Assembly (NCBI RefSeq): GCF_000003605.2
Contig: NW_003133843.1
Coordinates: 608,048-640,146, forward strand
DNA: 32,099 bases
Direction of reading: 5' to 3'
Origin: Saccoglossus kowalevskii
Taxonomy: Eukaryota > Hemichordata > Enteropneusta > Harrimaniidae
Shown: one piece after another, positions 1 through 31,426 of the stretch
Position numbering within the stretch: position 1 is the first letter of the stretch
How the letters are laid out: each line of letters begins with the position of its first letter
Translations under genes and position numbers: made by a program
Notes under the pieces: model-generated
Databases searched by the model: none
What the model was told of the DNA's origin: nothing
Seen by the model: the letters and a program-made list of their open reading frames with translations, nothing else

Positions 1-125
1 CATGTGTATGTGTGAAGTAGCCACCTGATTAAATTTTCCATCTAGTTTTGAAGCATATACATGGGTTCACACACTGAACACTGCTATCTATGTTTAAATA
101 ATTATGCATGTTTGGGTTCAACTAT

Positions 126-277
126 TACTGTGGAATACTTTATTTTCGCTGGAATTAATTTTTGCTGAAAAGGCTTTTTTGGCGTTTTGTATGGAATTTA
201 TTTTCACTGATTTTTGATGAGTTTAATGTGAAATATAGCAAAAATAAATTCTAACGAAAATAAAGTATTCTACAGTA
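126..277. mobile_element. MITE family A, copy 1 (152 bp)
   Basis: The ends are TACTGTGGAATACTTTATTT and, in reverse complement, TACTGTAGAATACTTTATTT. These are near-perfect inverted repeats of at least 22 bp. The middle (AAAAGGCTTTTTTGGCG, GGAATTTATTTTCACTGA) recurs at 3757-3942 and 26030-26198. No coding capacity. Confidence 0.85.
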
Positions 278-558
278 TTACAATTGTCTAGACCATGACT
301 TAGACAGTACTGAAAGCCACAGACTGAACTTTTTGACACAATTAAAAATCAAATTATTTGATTTTTAATTTGAATTTTTTTTTTATACTTCAATGTTGAA
401 ATACTAATCTGAAAAGAATACGGCATTGAGATACCATTACTTCTTTTTATTAAATATAGAAATATCAAAATTAAATTTCTGAGTTTGTCAAATCCCATGT
501 GATGTTTTGACATCACTACTACTACCTTTGTCCTGTTTTTTTCAATTGACTTCAAGCA

Positions 559-810
559 TACTGTAAAATACTTTATTTTCGCAGAGAAATAGTTCCCTGA
601 CCAATGTGAGTTCTGTGGGTGGCCCTATTAATTGCAAAACGCAGGCCTGTGATAGGACGATTCAGTGAAAATAAAATCCAGCAAATATACCTTTTTTCCT
701 AAGTTTTACATTCAACTTGTCAAAAATAAGTGAAAATAAATTTGGACAAAACATCCAAAATGTATTTTCAGCGAAAATTAATTCCAGCTAAAATAAAGTA
801 TTTTAGAGTA
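559..810. mobile_element. MITE family A, copy 2 (252 bp, longer variant)
   Basis: Same inverted repeats (TACTGTAAAATACTTTATTT and TACTCTAAAATACTTTATTT). An extra internal segment contains AATTGCAAAACGCAGGCCTG, followed by TTCAGTGAAAATAAAATCCAGC. It is a size variant of the same family. Confidence 0.8.
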
Positions 811-2239
811 ACGCAGGATTTCAGGAAGTTCAGAAAATGGTCAATTTGTAACTATGTGCACAGCATTCATAATAAATAGTTACAGGTGACAAAACAGGGT
901 TTGCGCTAGTGTCTCGGCAAGACGAGTCCCACTTACAAAATTCTAAGAAATTGAAATTTGACCCTTTATAACTTTATTAGAGATATATGCCTGAAAAACT
1001 GGGTCCCTCTTCAATAATTGGAGTCCGGGAAGCAAAATATGGGGTTAATGCAATCCCTGCAAAACAATTAATCAAATTCTTTCACAAATGGCTTTCATAT
1101 ATCAAAGCAATAACATAATATCTCTGATTTGAGGAGAAATGGATGAAACAAAGTACCAGTAATGCTGACAAGAATAAAAGCTAATGGAAATTTATCCAAA
1201 AATTCTAAAGTCATATAAATTGCAAGAAAACACAAGATAAAAGCTGGACTGTTGATAACATTAGACAGGAAAAGTGCAACTACTGTCTGGATTGCACATG
1301 TCTATAATGTAATTTGAGTGGAGAAACACAAAAACACATTCTCAAGGAAAACAAATATATGTTCATAGATATTGAGAACAAGTTTCATAAAATCTACAAT
1401 TACAATGTTGAGCTAACCAAAGAAATATAGCATGTGTACAATCAACTGTCATCTTCGTTTAGAAATAACAGTCTGAAAAGAAGTGCCTGGGAATCTTAAT
1501 CTCCTTTTGAAGAATTTGAATGCTTAAAGCGAGAGGGTCGTCACCTGTGCACACACAGGAATTGAGTCCCAGGCGACGATAACAACACACGCTAAAAACG
1601 CTAAGGCTCATGGATAGACGCTTGTTTGTAAACAATGACATGCTATGGCCATCTGATGCGTACGCAGGTGACGACTCCCTTGCTTTAATCCTACAAAATT
1701 TTGTGATTATTTCTAAATCAAAATTTGCTGAAAAATTAAATCACTCGACATTTACTTACCCCACCCCCACCCCCACGTAAATTCTACATTATTTGGTGAA
1801 AGCTAGTTTTGGATGATTTGATAGGACTGATATGAGGAAGCACATTAAGTGCGATGACCTTTTCAAGTAGACCATATATAAATAATGCTTGTAATGGATA
1901 CCATATATCAAGTGCATAACCATACAGTAATAAAGACTCCTGAAAGATTGTTTATATTATTACAAAGATTAAAATATTTATTTTTATTATATTGCAATAA
2001 TATATTTAAATCAATGCTAATTAATCATTCTATGATACTGTGACACTGGTTTGACACTGCTATGGTGATTAGCAAGACCACCACAATGCTTTTTTCATTG
2101 TTCATCCAGTGCACTGTATTACACAAAAGTATGAAATGGGTTTCAGTCTCTCTGCATTGTTTTACCCGACCGCCACTATGATCAAACAGTCCCTGTAAAT
2201 GGGTGTCTGGCAAAGTGGAGATTAAGCGATCGACAAATT

Positions 2240-2282
2240 AGACAGTCCACCGCAGTGGTTTGAGTTACTGGGGAGAACACTG
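2240..2282. mobile_element. Solo end of the 1.4-kb hAT-like family
   Basis: In reverse complement this reads CAGTGTTCTCCCCAG, followed by TCAAACCACTGCGG. That matches the left end of the copy at 26199, including the position of the CACTGTGGCGG motif. The opposite end was not found, so it is truncated or the copy is rearranged. Confidence 0.6.
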
Positions 2283-2441
2283 ATAATAAAATGTGGTTTT
2301 CGATAAAGGCAATAGGCTAGGGAAGAATTTTTTTTTTATTTTATTTTGCACAACTGTACTTTTACATGTATGTTATTGCTTTAACAGGGTTTAACTACAG
2401 ATGTGAAAAAGTTGTTTAAGTTAGTTTTCATAATATACCGG

Positions 2442-2652
2442 TACTGTAAAAGGATTAATTATTCACTGGGTTTTAATTTTGCTTATTTTGCTGACTGAAA
2501 AATGTGCTAAATTAAAACCCAGTGAATATGTCAAATTTAGCATAGATCATATCATCTAAATGATGAAACCATGAATTTAAAACCCACTGAATATGCCTGA
2601 AATGGTAAATCAGTGAAATTTAAACCTAGTAAAAATTAGTCATTTTACTGTA
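2442..2652. mobile_element. MITE related to family A (TACTGTAAAAGGATTAATT ends)
   Basis: The left end is TACTGTAAAAGGATTAATTA. The right end in reverse complement is about TTACAGTAAAATGACTAATT. AAACCCAGTGAATATG-like segments repeat internally. It shares the TACTGTAAAA tip with family A but not the body. Confidence 0.6.
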
Positions 2653-3756
2653 AGTCGTTTAATATGCAATTAAGTGCTTCACTACAAAGAAGAAAGTACC
2701 GGTAAATGAAATAAAAAATTACAATAACATAGGAATAACCACAGCTAACTGGCATAGAAATAAATAATTTTGTGCGTCTCACAAAAATGGGCAAGCAGTT
2801 AATAAACACAAGATTTATTTTATTTGATATTGAAAAAATCTGAAATTTGAGATCAGTTCTATAGCTCTGATAATTAATTGGGATATTTTCATGTGAAATA
2901 TTTGTTGGTACAAAAAGTGCAAAAAAAAAAAATCATGAATTCATCATTCCGAATTATGTCAGGACACATACATGTGTTTAAACACGTTATGTTTTTAAAA
3001 GCCCATGTGATTTTCTTAATTTTATATATGAAGCAAAAATATTTTTATTAATATATTTGATTTAAATAACAATTAAATGGTAAAATTTGGCTACCCAACC
3101 TTCAACATTGGTTTTAAATTTACCTACTGAATGTTAGTATACTATATGTCTGACATGTGCAGCTTTGTTAACAATATTGCATAAATAAAAGTAGACTTTA
3201 AGTAATACCACTTAATCTACACCAAAGCCAAGTAGCTTTTATTTGATGACAATTTGTTGTGAATTTCTCAAGACAAGCAAGATCACTATCATTTGTGTAG
3301 TGAAAATGCCAGGGTTCATTGGACAGGAAGTCGGGCGGACTTTACTGGAATGTACCCTTTGAATGCCCTTCAGGAATATCATATTGCAAAAATGAATGGA
3401 ATCAAAAAATAGAACAGTGTACAATAATGCAAGGTAGTAACGGTAACTATTGCATGGTCATTGCAGGGCAACCACCTCATTTTTGCAGGGCAACCACCTC
3501 ATAACATGACACTGAGCAAATCAAGGATACACAGTGTGTTTTCAGACCCCTACAAGACAATAGTATGTAAATAGATGTCACACAAAGACAAAGTAATTTA
3601 ACTAGGTTTTGTATTTCGTAAAAATCTACAAAAGTTGGATAAATACCAACATTCAACTAGCAAATTTAAATTTCAAGGTTTGGTAGTTTTAGCCAACTTT
3701 TACAAGTGGGTTTTGTCTTTTAATCTTTGCCAATGGAATCAAAAATATTAAAAATA

Positions 3757-3942
3757 TACTGTCAAATACTTTATTTTAGCTGGAATAAATTTTCACTGAA
3801 AAGACTTTTTGGGTGTTTTGTATGGAATTTATTTTCACTGATTTTTAACAAGTTGAATGTAAAATATAGGAAAAAAAATATATTCGCTGGATTTTATTTT
3901 CACTGAATCATTCCTTCAGCGAAAATTAAGTATTTTACAGTA
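3757..3942. mobile_element. MITE family A, copy 3 (186 bp)
   Basis: The ends are TACTGTCAAATACTTTATTT and reverse-complement TACTGTAAAATACTTAATTT. The interior shares GTATGGAATTTATTTTCACT with copy 1 and TTCACTGAATCATTCCTTCA with copy 2. Confidence 0.85.
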
Positions 3943-4520
3943 TCTGCTTCATATATAAAATTGGGCAAATTACATTGGCCTTCAGAAACATATATAATTA
4001 TGCCTATGGTTATTTTAAACTTTATTCTGCAGCAGTGTTAAAAAGGTAGCCCAGGGGAACTGACTGAGGTGAATAACCGTATAAATATAACCCTGTCTTG
4101 TAAACAAAACTCACCAAGTAATATATAATATTAACCCCTGCACTGTTATAATAATTAACTAAGTCAAGCGACAGTAGTAAATGCAATTATATTGTGCATT
4201 TAAAAGCCAATAGCAGACAAGTCTAGGGAACAATAAAACACAGAAGGTATTTAAATAGAAATAAGCTGACTGTTCCTATTGTTTGTTACACCACTGGCTG
4301 CAACGGGGTCACCCCCTTTTAAAAAACTATAGGTATTGTTAGACTACTTACCACTGGGTGAGTTCTTTTTCTGTAACTGCAATCAAATATATTTTAAAAT
4401 ATTAGTTATTTCAGAGTATGGTTACTTTCGCAACGTCTTATTCTACAATGCTCGAGTTTTGTTGTCATGTTAAAACTAATTGTGACAACTTTTCGATAAA
4501 TCTGTACTGAGCTTACTTAC

Positions 4521-4584
4521 AGTAAGTCTTCTTTTTCAGTTCATCTAAAACTTCGGGTCTAAGTTTGCTATGTTTCTTCCCCAT
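4521..4584 (-). CDS. NCS1: Neuronal calcium sensor NCS-1/frequenin, first coding exon (partial gene)
   Basis: This exon encodes MGKKHSKLRPEVLDELKKKT, then Y and one base of the next codon, followed by a strong donor T|GTAAGTAAG. The start is the N-myristoylation and early helix typical of the NCS family (MGK-x-x-SKL-x-PE). The KKKTY end fits NCS-1/frequenin (RKTYF) better than neurocalcin/hippocalcin, and the family commonly has an intron at this point. The start codon context is strong (A at -3, G at +4). NCS proteins are EF-hand calcium sensors with a myristoyl switch that regulate PI4-kinase, GPCR kinases and neurotransmission. No EF-hand exons were found between here and the left edge, so they should lie beyond it. 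Its neighbour GPR107 is also next to NCS1 in human. Confidence 0.85.
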
Positions 4585-4594
4585 AATTATAAAT
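4585..4594 (-). promoter_or_regulatory. Possible spliced leader-side edge of the NCS1 exon (acceptor at 4595-4596)
   Basis: A T-rich tract and TATACTCAG end at 4595, only 10 nt upstream of the NCS1 start codon, and read as a usable 3' splice site. If used, the 5' UTR comes from an upstream exon. The donor at 5268-5273 (ACG..AAAAAT|GTAAGT) after the 57-residue ORF is the obvious partner, giving an intron of 679 nt. Confidence 0.45.
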
Positions 4595-4944
4595 CTGAGT
4601 ATATACAAAAAAACGCTGTCGGTAAATACAATCGCTATAGAATAAGACAAATACGTCGACCGGAGACAGCTATAGTACTACCGTACGAAGGAACGTAAGT
4701 CACAGTTCACAGGCCTAGAACACCTGAATATACAGCGAAAAATAATGCGCTATCGTAAAATAGTCCAAAGATATCCGACGTAGTATACAACTGACGACTC
4801 GGTCGAAGATTTTTTTTCTCGCATAAAACATGACATTTTCATTTACGATTATTAGGTCAGAAATCGGTAGTTATATTTCGTGTCATTTTTGTGATTTATA
4901 CAGTAAGTATCCTTGCGCAAACTATCAGCAAAGCGGTTGGGCAG

Positions 4945-4952
4945 TGACGTCA
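4945..4952. promoter_or_regulatory. Palindromic CRE TGACGTCA (between membrane ORF and NCS1 exon)
   Basis: This is a perfect 8-bp CREB/ATF site in the candidate NCS1 promoter or intron, about 360 nt upstream of the NCS1 start codon. Two more perfect sites lie at 5805 and 5860. Confidence 0.45.
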
Positions 4953-5292
4953 CCAAATGTAAACAAGTATGTAAACAACTAAAATGGCTTCTTCGGTGGG
5001 CCAATAGCCGATGTATTGTGTACTGAGACTAAGACCGATAAAACAAAAATACAAATGTAAAGAATAGTATTATATAATATGACGAAATTTAAGTGACATT
5101 ATACTAAAAAGAATAACCACTCTATCAGAGTCGTTTTAATGAAACATTGCCATACGGAGACATAAAATTGGCCCGGAACTATATTAATTAGGTGTTATAC
5201 AACCATTGCGACAATATCGTGTATTTTCACCAAAACGAAGAAAATTCAAGGTAACATATCATGTAGTACTTACATTTTTTAACGTCAGTAAA

Positions 5293-5466
5293 TTAGTCCA
5301 TTTCTTTTAGGGTAATTCGTCTAGATAATAAATACGCACACAGAATGGTAAGGAGGGTGAAAACAAACGCCGTACAATAAAACGTTGTTTCGTCAAAAAT
5401 ATCCACAAATTTGGGTATTTTGCTGGACACTTGCATCAACCAGTGGTCGGATGGATTTGAAGGCAT
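5293..5466 (-). CDS. Unrecognised 57-residue single-pass membrane protein ORF
   Basis: I do not recognise this protein. The ORF from ATG 5466 (A at -3) encodes a polar N-terminus with MPSNPSDHWLMQVSSKIPKF, then VDIFDE, one hydrophobic helix (about residues 29-47, TFYCTAFVFTLLTILCAYLL) and a basic tail SRRITLKEMD. Arg-Arg after the helix suggests an N-out, C-in anchor by the positive-inside rule. It looks more protein-like than other short frames here because it has one clean helix with polar flanks. It stops 19 nt before a strong GTAAGT donor and lies 0.7 kb upstream of the NCS1 exon on the same strand. It could be an independent small gene, an upstream cistron of NCS1, or chance. Confidence 0.5.
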   Translation of the reverse strand: MPSNPSDHWLMQVSSKIPKFVDIFDETTFYCTAFVFTLLTILCAYLLSRRITLKEMD

Positions 5467-5804
5467 TTTAACGACGCAAACAGCTCGATATTGCACGATT
5501 TAAGCAGTGGTAAACGTCCGAATGTACGATGTCTTTCACACGAATACACGGTCAGCACAGAATTTTCTCGAATGAGGGCGCTGTATTGAAATGTGCAGCT
5601 GTTGCTTATTATGATTAAGTAGATTCTTCTCGTCATGCAAATACTATAAGGTTTTTTAAAACAATAATGAACCGCCAATAGCGCTATGTTATACGCAAAG
5701 AAGGGACAATGGCAAGATAATTAATACATAAATTCAGCTAAATATAGGGTTTTTTGTTGAGGTGAATCCACTTGCGAATATAGATTTACATTATTGTGTG
5801 ATTA

Positions 5805-5867
5805 TGACGTCACACTCTCTAATTCTGATGACATCACTTGTTTGTAGATATGGTACGAGTGACGTCA
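5805..5867. promoter_or_regulatory. Pair of palindromic CREs (5805-5812, 5860-5867) with a TGACATCA between
   Basis: Two perfect TGACGTCA sites lie 55 bp apart, with the one-mismatch TGACATCA at about 5827. All are within 0.4 kb upstream of the 57-residue ORF. Clustering suggests cAMP/calcium-responsive control, which fits a calcium-sensor gene. Confidence 0.4.
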
Positions 5868-6602
5868 TGAGCTAGTATTATCCACAAACCGCAAATGAGT
5901 GAATAATACACAGTTCACTTATTATCATCATTTTTGATGAAAATATGTAAATGTCTATAAATTAAAGGGCAGCGGTCGACGCGCAGCGCGTACTCGAAAA
6001 TCGCATGACAATATTCAATAGTTTATTATGTACAATCATGAAGCTAATGTCCCATGGTACAATTAAATAGCTTTTATTTTGTGTGTTACAGTTATTAAGC
6101 TTTTTGAGAAACGTGTTCTAACATTTCTTGAAAATTGTTAGTTATAGAACAATTCCATAGAACACAATGTTAAAGAAAGATTGCATTTTTGTACACTTAT
6201 CAAAACTCAGATTTTTTAAATAATTCAGAACAACAAAAAGTACTCCATCATTAACAATATATGATTTTTTCAGCCTATGTCACCGGCCTAGATTTTGAAA
6301 TATTGCATAATATCTCTGCCATAGGAACATATGGTAAATGTGTTATAATAGTGTCAAAATGGCGACTTTCCACTAAAATACAACCATCATTTTCTCGAAA
6401 AAAAAGCTGGTGACCCCCAACTTTTTTAGGTCAATATCCTTGTATTGCCTTGGAGTACAGTTTATTGCAAAATGAATAAATTCTGGGTATTTTAATTTAT
6501 TAGTAGGATTCTACCTTAGGTCCAATATCGAACGGAACGCGGCCCGATGACTGCCGCCAATTACACACACATCCACCAATAGCCCCTTGGGTTGTACAGT
6601 GT

Positions 6603-6664
6603 TAACGAGCACCCCCCCCCACACACACACACACACACCACCACCCCCACACCCCCCACACACA
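6603..6664. repeat. C-rich/CA microsatellite
   Basis: A poly-C run is followed by (CA)n, then CACCACCCCCACACCCCCC and further CA. It is a simple-sequence tract likely to vary in length and to give sequencing slippage. Confidence 0.85.
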
Positions 6665-7726
6665 TACCGGTATATACATACACGCACTCATCAGAACGTT
6701 AATGTTGTTTATGATGTCCGCCAACGGAAAATTATATTAATAACTAATTTTCACATTTAGGCAAGCAATGAAACAATTTCCTAAATTGATTGATATTTGT
6801 GCAAACAATGTTCACTCTACTTATGAATCATTATGTGATGTATAAAATTTCTATTATAAATACCCAAAACAATTGTTTATGTATTTATTCACACCATATC
6901 CAACACAAACTTATCATAATCTGTTAAATCATATTTCAAAATAAATCTATTTTGTGCAGAAATGCCAGTGTAGCGTGGAAACAGATTTAAACTTTAACGT
7001 TGTGTTATTGAAATAGAATCATTAAATGTCAAAGTTCCATAGCTCCATTTGGGGCGGCTTGCGTTACAATACAACATCTACCCATTTCTTAGATTTTTGT
7101 GTTTTCAGGTCTGCCATTAATTAATTGTATTAATCAACCTACTAAAAAATATTACGTAATGGATCAAAAATACTAGTAATGGTACTTTAAGGTGCAACAT
7201 TGTTCGAGGTAATTTCATGTTTGTAAGATTTTTTTAAATCCTTTGGTACTTAAATGTATGTAATTTATTTAAAATAATATTCCAAACACTAATATGTTGT
7301 ATAACAAAATCGAAATGTTCTATATAAACATTTATTCTGCAAACTGTGATATTAAAATATCTTTATATATTTCCGAGCACGAACTTAACAATATTAACTA
7401 ATTTGCCTCGTAGGGTTGCCATCTAACTGCTCCACGTTCTTTTGACTTAATGGTATTTTAAGGTCTGCCATGAACTAGGCTGAACAGTGACGTACATGTA
7501 GCCATATTAATCTCGTAACTTTCGGGTATAATATATTCAACAACCGTGTAGTATAATGTAAAATATAATTGAAGTTGGATAACTCCATTTTATCCTAGAA
7601 TATGTGGGTAAATGACGTAAGCAATGGGTGTTCATTGACATAAGCAAGGTAGTTCGCACTTCTACGAGCAAATGTGCCTGTAAATGTGACAACGGAGAAT
7701 TTCATAGAAGTGAGGCTGAACATGTT

Positions 7727-7973
7727 CAGTGGCGGCGGCACAGGGAGACAGAAGGGGCGCTCTAAAAAATGTTTGGGGCGTCGCCCCTCCAAAATAAAGC
7801 TGAAACTATTTGTGTCAGCAAAATTTATCTCTCAAAATGGAGGAAATAGCGTTCCAGATTGTCTAGATTTCCATTTTTTTAAGCGGGAGCATGCCCCCGG
7901 ACCCCCTAGTTAGGTCTCGCGAGGCTGGTGAGCAGATCTCGCCCCCATACAAAATTCCGTGCCGCTGCCTCTG
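7727..7973. mobile_element. Small hAT-like nonautonomous element (247 bp)
   Basis: The ends are CAGTGGCGGCGGCACAG and, in reverse complement, CAGAGGCAGCGGCACGG. A 5-bp direct duplication, ATGTT, flanks it at 7722-7726 and 7974-7978. It is GC-rich compared with its surroundings, with the palindromic GGGGCGTCGCCCC inside. Open frames here (7595-7792 minus, 7674-7913 plus) are artefacts of this GC content. Confidence 0.75.
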
Positions 7974-10925
7974 ATGTTGAAGTTGAGGGCCCATCAATTG
8001 GCACCCCCCCAAAAAAAACTTGCATAATAAGCATTGCTAAACGGTCGAAAATCTAAAAAATTGGAGGACAAAAAGATCGGCCGACTGTGAAAATGGGTAA
8101 ACAGCTGCGCTTACCCGTATACTTCATCTATGAGAGTAACCCAGAGTACATTGCGTGTTATTTATACGAATCCTAGACGAAATGTTTCCAATCCTACACC
8201 AATGTGAACAAACGTGCGTCAAATATGATCATACTAGACCAAATAATATTAATAATAGATTATGGCTAGTCCTAGACCACTGTAACCAGTACAATATCAA
8301 ATGCGTCAAATGAGACAAATCCAAGACCAAATTTATGTATCACACTTCTCCTTCATCGGATATTCAACACGAGTGAAGCATTGTCGTGCACATATTTCCA
8401 CATCGTTAGTCGTCTTACTCTTTTCATGTTTCTCTTATTCAAATAATATCTTCCGGCGTTAAAGTCTGTTGATTGACTACATCAATACCATTGATTGCAT
8501 TTTGTCTTGCGTTATCGCCTCATAATATGAATTATAAAAAAAAATACAGGTGCAATACTATACAGTGTCTATAACCAGGCTCCCATTGGCATGATCGTTA
8601 TGTTTATTAGTCTTTTCCTATTCTCAGTGTCTGTATAAGAAACGATCTGGATATGCGAGTACAAAATATAGCGATTTGAATTATACATATATGCCAGTAT
8701 CCGTACCCAGGCTTTAAGCATAAATGATATGCATATCCAATATAATTGAACCCGGCACCAACGTCAACTAATGTGACAGTCGAACATCGGTCTCGTATCA
8801 AAATTCTGGACAGTTTTTTTATTCCGATTGACAGTGTAATGAATGTGACCATAGTATCGCAACATCGGTAGCGCGGGAGACGTAGCTGCAATTCTACCAC
8901 TCCTGATTTCGAAACTAAAATTCCAGGGTTTCACAATTACCAATAGGCCAATGAATCAGACTACTGATGGAACAGAATACGCCAAAAACGGACACTAGCG
9001 AAATCCGGAGCTACAGAACTGCAGCTACGGACGACGGTGAAATTGTCATTTATTGGGAATGAAAGGGACACCCGCCACTACCTTGCGCTGGTTTATTTTT
9101 CATCTTGTACAATTTTACTTGTTGCTCAAATGTAGTTTTACAGAATTCTTTTCGTTCAGCTCATACATTTTCATTCTAATCCATCATTTTTTGATGACGA
9201 CAGTGAATCATCGAATAGTGGCCGCGACTGCACAAAACAATATAAACTGTTTGTTATCATGTTAGAAGCAGATTCGTAGTCATGACTTTAAAACCACGTA
9301 GTTCAGTTTCCTAACACTTAAAATTTGCATTGATGAAGCGCTAGTTCATGCAAGACCGAGGTCTCAAGACAGTTTGAGCTCCATATAATTTCGCGCCCTC
9401 TGGTGACAATGTACATCAGTGACTCAAAAATAGCATATAGTGGTTGATCTATAGAGAGCGCAAGTTACAGGCAAGATGTATTACTGATTATTTTGTACAT
9501 TACGACGCAGATAGCAATTCGCTATTGCTCTTCTACTGTCCAAGTTACTATGACAATTAACTTAAGTCAACACTAAAGGTCCTAACTTTATGGTATGCAC
9601 AATATTTTGGATCCATATACTGTTACATGCACTGCGAGAATTCTCACGTTATGTAACAGCAACGTGTATATAACAGCAGTCCCTTTATTAGTGTGTGCAG
9701 CGCCATATAAACAGAGGGATTGAGTTGAAGGATAACTACCACAAGAGCCATGCAATGAGTTTTTAAAGTCTTTATTGAAATGAGCATTGCACATGCAGAT
9801 TAAATGGCTGCTGTACATCAATATTACATTTTCCGAAACAGTAGTTACAAAACAAAAATCTATTGATGTGCTTCATACCATGTAATGCATGCATAGACGA
9901 GAAACTTATTCCGGTTAATGGCCATATGTAAATAATTGTCACAAGCATAAAGAATTTATCATATTTGCTGTCATTTTTAGTGAATGCACCTGCGTAAATG
10001 AATGCTTATTTTAATAACTGAGCATACAATAAATGCAGTAATTGGTTTATGAATGCTTTTATTTGAGCCAAGTACAGTATATATCTAATTAACAAAGGTA
10101 AACTGAACATGACTGGTTGATTTAGTGGTGCAATTCCAATAAAAGGGAATATGAACGATTAAGACATACATGACTGAATAAATAACTGAAGACGGTTTCT
10201 ATATACACTGAATAAAGAAACTTGAATTTCATCAAGTATGTACAAGTTTACGTTACTAGAGACTTATTCGAGGATTTTTGCAGGTTATTTTTAATTTCAC
10301 ACTACATAAAAATGTCCCATTAAAAAAAAACAGTAGTACTTATGATTATTGTGAAAGAAAAAACCAAAAATACAAAAGACTGTTTTATCTACTACAAATA
10401 AAGTTACGCAGAATCTTCCCCAACCACCTCCCACAAACACGCACAATTATTATGGGTATATATATATTTCATAATGATATATCAAGAATAATAGTCATAA
10501 TACAGCTGATCACACAATTCATATATATTAACGTCTTTTAGATCAGATAAAAAGGCGTGACATCAATTGCAAACACACGTTTGGTGGTTTGGCAAGACTG
10601 GAGTTTGAAATACAGTACAATGTGGGAGGAGTTTATAGGTTAAATTTCAGCCACTTTTGTGGAACAAATTTAATTATAAAAAAAAACAATCACAGTTTCT
10701 TAACACAATTTGACGACTTCAATGCTCGTGATACAAAAATAATATATACATTACAGTAAAGTCACACCCCCCACCCACAAGTCATAAATTATCAACTCTC
10801 AAAATAAAAACAGTAAAACCAGGAGGACACTTAAGTAATGCTTTTATAATTAATCCTATATGCAGATAAATGCATGCAGGGTATTAGTAATAGTGTCATC
10901 CTGTTGTTCGGTTTGAATCTATATT

Positions 10926-10931
10926 TTTATT
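10926..10931 (-). terminator. Candidate GPR107 polyadenylation signal AATAAA
   Basis: This is the first AATAAA on the minus strand after the GPR107 stop, about 94 nt downstream. Other copies occur further left (near 10070 and 9765), so the true 3' end could be longer. No convincing GU-rich downstream element was seen. Confidence 0.35.
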
Positions 10932-11024
10932 CTGATATGATTCCTTCATAGCAGTAACTCAAAAAAAAGAGTAAATGTCGTTATAATTTGACAGCGTACT
11001 TTTACAATGAATTATAACAATGCC

Positions 11025-30798
<19,774 letters not shown>

Positions 30799-30862
30799 TT
30801 TGGAATGAGTAAGTGATGTCATATTCAAAGTCAAACCAAACACACATGAAAGCCGCTTTCTG

Positions 30863-30867
30863 ATTGG
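30863..30867 (-). promoter_or_regulatory. CCAAT box upstream of GPR107
   Basis: TGACCAATCAGA on the minus strand, 65 nt upstream of the start codon, matches the NF-Y type CCAAT context. With the TISU-like start it suggests a transcription start just before 30798. No TATA box is evident in a suitable position. Confidence 0.4.
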
Positions 30868-31426
30868 TCAGAGTTAACGACGCTTTTGTTTCGTCGTTGG
30901 AACCACAGTCCCTCAAGGTGTTGAGAGACTGTGCGTGGTATGACATAAAGACAAGAGTGAAATGCCTTTGTTTAAAATGACCCGAACTTCAAAGAAGAAA
31001 ATGAAACAAGAATACATGTATGTGTGCAGAGCGTTTTTTTATTTTTATTTTAGCGCCATTGGTTGTACCTCAGACCATGCCAATAAAAAAAATGATATGA
31101 AAAATCAGATGAAAATATTAATAAAAAGTAATGTTCGAATTATTTAATTTTTTAGTAAAGTGACTGTTGTACAATCCTGCATTTATTGTAGAGTCTATGA
31201 TTGTACGAAGGTATGCTGTCGCGGTGATTTTGTTTTATTTTCGAGTATGTGACACTGAGGGCGTCATTTCAGACAGAACACTACCACAACACAAGAAAAC
31301 ATATTGAACTTTCCGTGTTCTAAATAGCAAGTGTAGTGTACGAGGCGCGGAATGTAAATTTATTATTTTGTGTATACTAGAAGAAAACGTTCTAATAATT
31401 CAAAATTACGTACGTTTTGGAGGCCG

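Larger units (their letters stand above)
1..4500. other. Probable NCS1 intron 1; no coding sequence recognised
   Basis: No open frame here resembles a known protein, and I found no EF-hand exon on the minus strand. The stretch holds three family-A MITEs, a related MITE at 2442-2652, a solo hAT-like end near 2240-2282, a (CCCCCA)-type run near 1758-1776 and a short 22-bp direct duplication (GCAGGGCAACCACCTCAT) at about 3465-3500. Confidence 0.6.
5500..11024. other. Intergenic region between GPR107 and the NCS1 side
   Basis: No convincing exon was found on either strand. The short frames here (for example 8607-8900 minus and 10278-10541 plus) have no recognisable family, no repeats and no clear splice context. 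The region contains the CRE pair, a microsatellite, a small hAT-like element and AT-rich sequence; the GPR107 3' UTR probably occupies its right end. Confidence 0.5.

Noticed and set aside
7674-7913. Overlapping frames on both strands (7595-7792 and 7674-7913)
   Set aside because: They lie in a GC-rich short transposon; low stop density explains them.
8607-8900. 97-residue minus-strand frame
   Set aside because: No recognisable family, no splice or promoter context, and no clear membrane or domain pattern.
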